A DNA stretch of 64,000 bases from Bufo bufo (Eukaryota; Chordata; Amphibia; Anura; Bufonidae): NCBI RefSeq assembly GCF_905171765.1, contig NC_053392.1:448978722-449042721 (forward strand), given 5' to 3'. Below are positions 58,184 to 64,000 of this stretch, piece by piece (positions within the stretch are counted from its first letter, which is position 1; every line of letters begins with the position of its first letter). The position numbers and the translations under genes are program-made. The notes under the pieces were generated by a model. The model had not been told where the DNA came from, did not search any database, and saw nothing but the letters and a program-made list of their open reading frames with translations.

Positions 58184-58568
58184 CAGTGATGAGCGGCATA
58201 GGCAATATTCAAATTCATGATATTTCACAAATTTTTGGCCGAATAATTGCCATAAATTCGCAAATTCGAGAATTTGTGATCTCCAGTCATTATTTTCTTG
58301 ATTGCAAAAATTGGCAATGTAATATATTTGCGATAAAAATTAGCGATTTGAATATTCGCGATCAACACTAAGGGGTAGGCAACTTTCCTATTGGTTGCTA
58401 GGGATGTTGCTAAGTGCCGATATTCGCAAGAAATTCGCAATAATTTTGCAATTAGAATATTTGCGATCAACACTATTCGCGAATACAAATATATAGCACT
58501 ATATTCTAAATATTCGTAAATTCTTGAAGTGGCGATATTCGCGATTCGAATATTCACACTCAACACTA
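58184..58568. mobile_element. hAT-type MITE, 385 bp
   Basis: The ends CAGTGATGAGCGGCATAGGC and CACACTCAACACTA are flanked by ATAGCTAT (58176-58183 and 58569-58576), a perfect 8-bp duplication. It is the same family as 6479-16373, sharing AACTTTCCTATTGGTTGCTA. ATTCGCGA words pair internally. Confidence 0.85.
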
Positions 58569-58605
58569 ATAGCTATATCCATATATGGAGTAAATGCTTG
58601 GGGAC

Positions 58606-58940
58606 ACCCCAGTGTATTTAAATCTAATTTAGCCTGTATTTCAGAAAAGTTTCTGCCATGATTCGAACTCACAACCGTCTGCATTAGAGGCAAGGCACTT
58701 AACCACTCATTGCCAGTTACAAAAAAAATAAAAATATGAGACTTCTACTGTACTGTACTTATACTGAAACCTATACAGTAGAAGTCTCATATTTTATTTT
58801 ATTTTTTAAGTGACTGGCTATGCAGCTATTTAGTGTACTGGTTAAAGTTCTGGGCTGTGATGCAGAAGCTGTGAGTTCAAATCCCATCACAAACTTTTTC
58901 AGAAATAGAGGTTAAATTAGATTTATATATTTAATATTTT
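58606..58940. repeat. Inverted pair of tRNA-derived SINE-like units
   Basis: The minus strand of 58640-58720 reads TGGCAATGAGTGGTTAAG (A-box-like) and GTTGTGAGTTCGAATC (B box). The plus strand of 58812-58900 reads TACTGGTTAAAG and GCTGTGAGTTCAAATCCC. Both are followed by CAGAAATA(C/G)AGG(C/T)TAAATTAGAT. Between them an ATGAGACTTCTACTGTA hairpin sits at about 58736-58790. It is a tRNA-derived SINE in head-to-head pairing. Confidence 0.65.
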
Positions 58941-58951
58941 TTTAGTAATTG

Positions 58952-58987
<36 letters not shown>

Positions 58988-59059
58988 AAAGAAAAAGCAG
59001 CAGCACTACTTGCAGATGAAGCCGGGTGCAAAATCCTCTAACCTCTGGCTGTAAGGTCA

Positions 59060-59700
59060 AATAAGTTGTAGATTTTTCAAAGAAGAGGCAGCACTCCAAG
59101 ATAAGATGAAAAACGACCCGCCTTGGGGGAGGCGCCGGGTTGCTGGTGTGCACATCGGGATAGACGTCACTTCCGGTTGCGTCTTTTCTTTGTGTACGCC
59201 GGTATCCTGGATACCGGGCATGCGCTGTGGGACCCCAGGGACGCCGAGACGCTTGCCATCCTGACACTCCATGATGTAAGTTTTTTAACCATGCGGCTAT
59301 TTACCGCGCAATTAGCACGTACAGGTGTTCACTATAAGTAAACACAAAGCACGAGGCACTTTATATATTGGGCAGTGTTGGTTTATTTGTGAATTTTGAA
59401 AACTGCCTATGAGATGTCACTATGTATGAAAAGACTGTGATGTTATATAAAACGAATGCACATATGATTATGAAAAACTTTTTAATGTAAACTCACTATT
59501 TGTATATTGTTAATTATGTTATTACCAATTAGTCTGTTAATTGACCCACTAAGCATCATGGGTATAAATGTAGATGCTGAGACACCAATTGTTATGCTTG
59601 AGAAAGACTGCAATGAGCAGTTGAAACGTTGCACAGGGGAATAAAGCGGGTCATTTTTCATCTTACCTTGGAGTGCTGCCTCTTCTTTGAAAAAAAAAAA
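59060..59700. repeat. Penelope-type termini as an inverted pair
   Basis: CAAAGAAGAGGCAGCACTCC at about 59074 and its inverse GGAGTGCTGCCTCTTCTTTG at about 59670 flank 530 bases. Near the right copy lie CTTGAGAAAGACTGC, GCAGTTGAAACGTTGC (stem then GAAACG) and AATAAA. The order matches the other Penelope ends. (AT)n repeats border both sides (about 58960-58985 and 59700-59730). Confidence 0.5.
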
Positions 59701-60183
59701 AAATATAAATATATATATATATATATATTTGTAATTACACATTTAATTGAATACGTCACAGTGAGGAAGCCGGCTCCCGGAGAATGTCCTTCCCTCACTG
59801 TGCCTGCGCCGAATTCCGAACAGGATGGCACAGGCGCGAGATTTTCTTAGTAGACATGGATGTCGGGAGGAGAGCAGCGCTGCCATGGCCCTGTCAATCA
59901 AGAGAATGGCGTAAAAAGAGGTGGGCAAACGGAGCATCTAGGAGCCCCTGCTCCTAGAGGCTAATTAGCATATTATAAAAGTTTATTTTTCTCAATAAAG
60001 GCTTCAGGAAGTGAGATGGCACTAATATAGTTATGTTCAGCTGACATTAGTACATTGCTAATGTCAGCCAGCTTAATACCCATTTTTCAGGTGAGAAAAA
60101 CCCTTTAAATATTTGTGTCGTGTATGTGACGTAGCTGGTGTAAGAGTATTTAACGTGAACACGCCAGGGTCGTCACGTGAGGC

Positions 60184-60305
60184 CTGAGGAAGCACAGTGA
60201 GTGCGAAACGGCTGCAGCCTTTTTGACTGTGCTGTGCCTGCATTTTGTTTTATCTGTGAATAAAGCTGCGAAGATTTTTGGCGAGTGCCGTATTCTTTCT
60301 TCATT
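60184..60305 (+). ncRNA. Hammerhead-like motif and terminus of Penelope element
   Basis: CTGAGGA (60184-60190), GCAC (60192-60195) pairing with GTGC (60201-60204), then GAAACG (60205-60210). AATAAA lies near 60260 and GCGAGTGCCGTATTCTTTC near 60279. It is nearly identical to the minus-strand copy at 53500-53625. Confidence 0.6.
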
Positions 60306-60334
60306 TCTTCTGTACTTCCCATTTATAAAAGTTC

Positions 60335-60795
60335 GCTGTTACAGTGTTATAGCCAAAGTCCCCTGGATAGCAAAATCTTTAAAACATTTTAATGCTTCTC
60401 ATCCAATTCACTTCCTCGGTTGGTGGGAACATTTCTCCAGTAATTAACCTTATCCATAATTAATCCGATATAGATAGTAATACAGTACATTTGAAGATGT
60501 GATGCTAATTCTTTATTGTATTTTTATTTCCATTCCTAAAAATATGCTTCACTATTTTAAGTAGTAAGTTTCTGCATCCTCAGACTGTTATTTTAGTCCT
60601 ACATCTGTAGGTTCATCAATGTCGACCATCCCATAGACATTCTGAAAAAAAGAGACATGCCATAGTTATTTAGTCAGTTAAGACACCATAAATACTGAGC
60701 TGTTAGTCTTTATCATTATCAACATAATAGGTTTAGGTTTCGAACCATATAAATTGGCAGAGTGGTACTGTAGTTGGCTAAGATCTGTATTTGTC

Positions 60796-60831
<36 letters not shown>
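60335..60831. other. Unassigned sequence ending in an (AT)n microsatellite
   Basis: No gene recognised. 60798-60831 is an uninterrupted AT dinucleotide run that abuts the LTR-like fragment. Confidence 0.6.
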
Positions 60832-60834
<3 letters not shown>

Positions 60835-61300
60835 GGGATTCGCTCTGGTAGGCAGGTTAGCGGACGCAGTATAGAGGCAACAACAAAGTCTTTAACTTAA
60901 ACAGTTCAGTGTTTATTAACACTTGGCAGGTTAACAAAATATAAACAAGGTCACCTTAGTTTAAATCCTGGTGTTCCATTCACACCTTGCTGCAGGTACC
61001 GCATAAGATGGTCAAGTCCTGGTGTTCACTTCACACCATGCTGCGGGTACCGCATAAACAGTCCCAGTCCTGGATGTCGTTCCCTTGTCCTCCCAGACAG
61101 GTCGCAGGCATGCATCCAGCTACAAGCCTTATACACAGACACAGCTGCCTATTAAAGAACAACCAGGTGCTGCCAAAACCCAGACCGGCACTTAAACTCC
61201 GGTCCGGTATTTCAGCTCACCTGGCTAGAAACCAGCCCGGCTGCTCATGTTGGGAGGAAAATATCTGCCTTCCCATACAAAACCCCTCGCTGTGTACAAA
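60832..61300 (-). repeat. LTR fragment (minus strand)
   Basis: On the minus strand, AATAAACACTGAACTG is followed by a GCGTCCGCTAACCTGCCTAC stretch and ends ACCAGAGCGAATCCCCAC, as in the LTR ending at 42425. No coding part. The word CCTGGTGTTC is repeated at about 60967 and 61018. Confidence 0.4.
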
Positions 61301-61395
61301 CAGTAGTGTTCAAAATAATAGCAGTGTGTTTCAAAAAGTGAACAAAGCTCAAAGTCTTTCTAATAGCTTTTATTTCCATACACACAAATGCATTG
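61301..61395 (+). mobile_element. Tc1-type terminal fragment
   Basis: CAGTAGTGTTCAAAATAATA and the following bases resemble a Tc1-type terminal repeat, and only about 95 bases remain. No transposase follows. Confidence 0.45.
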
Positions 61396-62189
61396 GGAAC
61401 ACTACTAGGTTCGTACTGAACTTTAGGATTTTTTTTTTCAGTAAAAGTTTGGGTTCGAGTTTGGTGTTTGGCGATTTAATCAACAAGCGTTTAACTAGTA
61501 TGCCCTTAGAAGCCATCACAGCCATGCCTACTAATGGCATGGCTGTGATTGGCCAGTGCAGCATGTGACCCAGCCTCTATATAGGCTGGAGTCATGTAGC
61601 GACGCACATTACTCTGCTCTTAATAGTGTAGGGATAGGATGCTGCTGCTGTGAGGGAGAGAATAGGAAAGAAATAATCTATCTGATATCACATCACAACT
61701 TGTTATTGACTCTGCGATCTACAGCGATTTTATTTTGTGGGTGCAGTGAAACATTTTTGTACCCTGCCCTGAGCCCAGTGACACAGAAAAATAAGTTTTA
61801 TCCGTCAGTTAGTTAGGTGGGCGTCGGCGGCCATTTTGTGCAAGTTCAGTGCACCAGCACTGCATATGTGCCAGGGACAATAATTTAACCTTGTTCTTTT
61901 AGTTCAGTGGGCAACATATAACCATGTTTTAAGTGCACCTGCACTGCATATGTGCCAGGGGAAGGGAAAATAATATAGGGAATCCATCTGTGAGTTCAGG
62001 GACCCAGGGGTGACATATTCCCTTTTTGTTCTGTAAGGTACAATCCAAGTAAATCCATCTGTTACATTCTGTGGGGACGAATTATATATTTTTTGCTAAA
62101 AAGTACATTTGCACTGCATTTGTGATAGTGAAAGAAAATCAGTTAAATCCATTAGTTTAATTGTGGTTGAAAAAATCATATTTTTTTTC

Positions 62190-62775
62190 CATAAAGTACA
62201 TTTGCGGCCTTTGCTGCGTTTGTGACAGTCCAATACAAGCTTTAAATACTGCAGTTATATTCTGGTTTAAAAAAAAACACCCATTTTGTGCAAGATACTA
62301 CATTTGAGGCCTTTAACGCTTGTATTGGACTGTCACAAATGCAGCAAATACCGCTGTTATATTCTGATATTAAAAAAGCACCAATTTTGTGCAAGATACA
62401 AGACTTGCGGCCTTTGCTGCATTTGTGACAGTCCAATACAAGCTTTAAATACTGCAGTTATATTCTGGTTTTAAAAAACACCCATTTTGTGCAAGACACT
62501 ACATTTGAGGCCTTTGCTGCATTTGTGACAGTCCAATACAAGCTTTAAATACTGCAGTTATATTCTGGTTTTAAAAAAAACCACACATTTTGCGCAAGAC
62601 ACTACATTTGGGGCCTTTGCTGCATTTGTTACAGTCCAATACAAGCTTTAAATACTGCAGTTATATTCTGGTTTTTAAAAAACACCCATTTTGTGCAAGA
62701 CACTACATTTGCGGCCTTTGCTGCATTTGTGACAGTCCAATACAACCATTCAATACTACTGTTACATTGTTGGTT
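62190..62775 (+). repeat. Tandem array of about 101-bp units
   Basis: Six units begin with ACATTTGCGGCCTTTGCTGC or variants near 62199, 62299, 62403, 62500, 62604 and 62704. Each has ACAGTCCAATACAAGC and TACTGCAGTTATATTCTGG. The second unit carries an internal inversion (62318-62345). Confidence 0.85.
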
Positions 62776-62949
62776 GACAATAAAAAAAAATGTGAGTGAT
62801 TGCATAAAATTTGCCTGTATCACTGTTGTGTGACCTCAAGAAAATGTTCCTCTTTATGACTTACTGTCAGTGAACTTAATTGTTGACTATTGGCGGTTAC
62901 ATTGTCACCTGACATAAACCATCTTTTGGTTTGGTTGGTGAAAGCAAAG

Positions 62950-63440
62950 AATCAGGAGAACGTCAAATAAGGGACATGGCCCCGGTCGTGGTGCTGCTGG
63001 TGGAGCTCCTGTTGCAGGGAGAGGACGTAGTCGATCTGTGCCAGCTAAACACACAAGTGAGACACCTTCCTCAGGTGCGAGTAGGTGACAGAACCTTCAG
63101 CATTATTTGGTAGAGCCGAATGCGGCTCTACTAATAGTGAGTCCAGAGCAAGTACAGGCGATAGTAGATTGGGTGGCTGACATTGCCTCTAGTTCCTTCA
63201 CATTGTCTCCCACCCAGTCTCCTGCTGAAAGATCAGAGTTGGCACCTGCAGCCCATGTCCATCAGTCTTTCACCACACCCCCTTGCAAATCAGCCAAGCA
63301 GTCTGAGCCCCAAATCATGCAGCAGTCTCTTCTGCTTTCTGATGACTCTGCTAGAAGGGTTTCCCAGGGCCATCCACATAGCCCTGCCGCAGAAGTGGAA
63401 GAGATTGAGTGCACCACTGCCCAACCATTGTCTGGTGAAA
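62950..63440 (+). pseudogene. hAT transposase N-terminal region (third copy)
   Basis: A GRGAAG-type Gly/Arg-rich leader (about 62975-63035) is followed, after stops, by frame 63107-63466: VSPEQVQAIVDWVADIASSS, SPTQSPAERSELAPAAHVHQS, PPCKSAKQSEPQIMQQSLLLSDDSA. This matches 19167-19640, the region before the BED finger. The coding part is then interrupted by the array at 63440, so no BED finger is seen in the window. Confidence 0.7.
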
Positions 63441-64000
63441 TTTACCGATTTTTAGCTGTGATATAACCCTGCTATACATAGTGGACAGGGAAATACATTT
63501 CACTAACTTGTCTATTACATTTTCGGGTGAAATTCACAAATTTTTGGCTGTGATATACCCCTGCTCTACATAGTGGACAGGGAAGTACATTTCACTAATT
63601 TGTCTGGTACATTGTCTGGTGAAATTCACACATTTTTGTCTGTGATATACTCCTGTTCTACACAGTGGATAGGGAAATACATTTCATAAATTTGTCTGTT
63701 ACATTGCCGGGTGAAATTCCCAATTTTTTTTTTCTATACCCCTGCTCTACATAGTGGACAGGGAAATACATTTCACTAATTTGTCTGTTACATTGTTGTG
63801 TGACATTAAACAATTTTTGGCTGTGATAAACCCCTGCTCTACATAGTGAACAGGGAAATACATTTCACAAATTTGTCTGTTGCATTGTCGGGTAAAATTC
63901 ACAAATTTTTGGCTGTGATATACCCCTGCTCTACATAGTGGACAGGGAAATCCATTTCACTAATTTGTTTGTTACGTTGTCTAGTGAAATTCACCAATTT
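63440..64000 (+). repeat. 92-bp tandem array, continues past the window
   Basis: The word GTGGACAGGGAAATACATTT (with variants) starts at 63481, 63573, 63665, 63754, 63846 and 63938; spacings are 92, 92, 89, 92 and 92. Each unit has TTGTCTGTTACATTGTCGGG. The array interrupts the hAT coding region. Confidence 0.9.

Larger units (their letters stand above)
61396..64000 (+). mobile_element. Third hAT element, 5' part, runs off the window
   Basis: From about 61405 the sequence follows the 5' region of 18276-22313 (GTTTGGGTTCGAGTTTGGTG; AGAAGCCATCACAGCCATGCC). The terminal TAGTG motif is not seen. It contains two tandem arrays and the start of the transposase. Its 3' half lies beyond the window. 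Confidence 0.75.

Noticed and set aside
58640..58720. Functional tRNA gene
   Set aside because: A and B boxes are present, but no cloverleaf or acceptor stem can be formed. It fits a tRNA-derived SINE.
61301..61395. Complete Tc1 element
   Set aside because: Only one terminal repeat is present, with no TA at its outer edge and no transposase.
62190..64000. Regular 92-101-bp repeats that might suggest a CRISPR array
   Set aside because: No unique spacers, units are repeated over their whole length, and the DNA is eukaryotic. They are tandem repeats in a hAT element.

Overview
This window looks like repeat-dominated nuclear DNA from a vertebrate, most probably an anuran amphibian. The reasons are the mix of families: a chromodomain-bearing Ty3/gypsy element, a DIRS-type element, a Penelope-like element (PLE), CR1 and L1/Tx1-type LINEs, several Tc1 lineages, BED-finger hAT transposons, and many TWA-flanked (PIF/Harbinger-type) inverted-repeat elements full of CGGATCCGTT-like motifs. 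I see no host gene exon. Almost every coding segment belongs to a mobile element, and most are broken. The two intact long reading frames are a Tc1-type transposase (12035-13045) and an L1/Tx1-type ORF2 (32104-35955, minus strand). The organism call is inference.

Layout. 1-6478: a foldback repeat, a TTAA-flanked non-coding element, and two decayed Tc1 elements, one carrying a 1.5-kb Harbinger-type element. 6479-16373: one nested stack. A hAT-type element (near-identical 8-bp duplication) holds a minus-strand gypsy element (7446-16317, duplication ACTAT). That in turn holds a Harbinger-type element with its own insert, a hAT remnant, an intact Tc1 element and another TTAA element. 16620-22746: a TTAA element split by a hAT element with complete ends (18276-22313, 8-bp duplication ATTACAAT). 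23627-25943: a second hAT, reversed. 25944-39640: a second gypsy copy on the minus strand, split by a CR1 LINE (27887-31294), a full-length L1-type LINE (31733-37618, 15-bp duplication) and a Harbinger-type element (37919-38397). 39647-45720: a truncated Tc1, an LTR carrying a hAT-type element with a minisatellite, and a DIRS remnant. 48502-52957: five Harbinger-type elements joined end to end, each junction a single TTA; two are long palindromes. 53350-60319: two Penelope-like pieces in opposite orientation between 15-bp identical flanks, themselves split by Tc1, Harbinger, hAT and SINE insertions. 60832-64000: an LTR fragment and a third hAT whose 5' part is made of about 92-101-bp tandem arrays.

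No pathway or operon is encoded. What can be read is the order of insertion: inner elements with clean duplications are younger than what they interrupt. The L1-type LINE and the Tc1 at 11817-13373 look youngest because their reading frames are still open. Three themes deserve follow-up: the self-targeting chain of Harbinger-type elements, the recurring Penelope terminus with a hammerhead-like core, and the tandem arrays in the 5' region of the hAT family.
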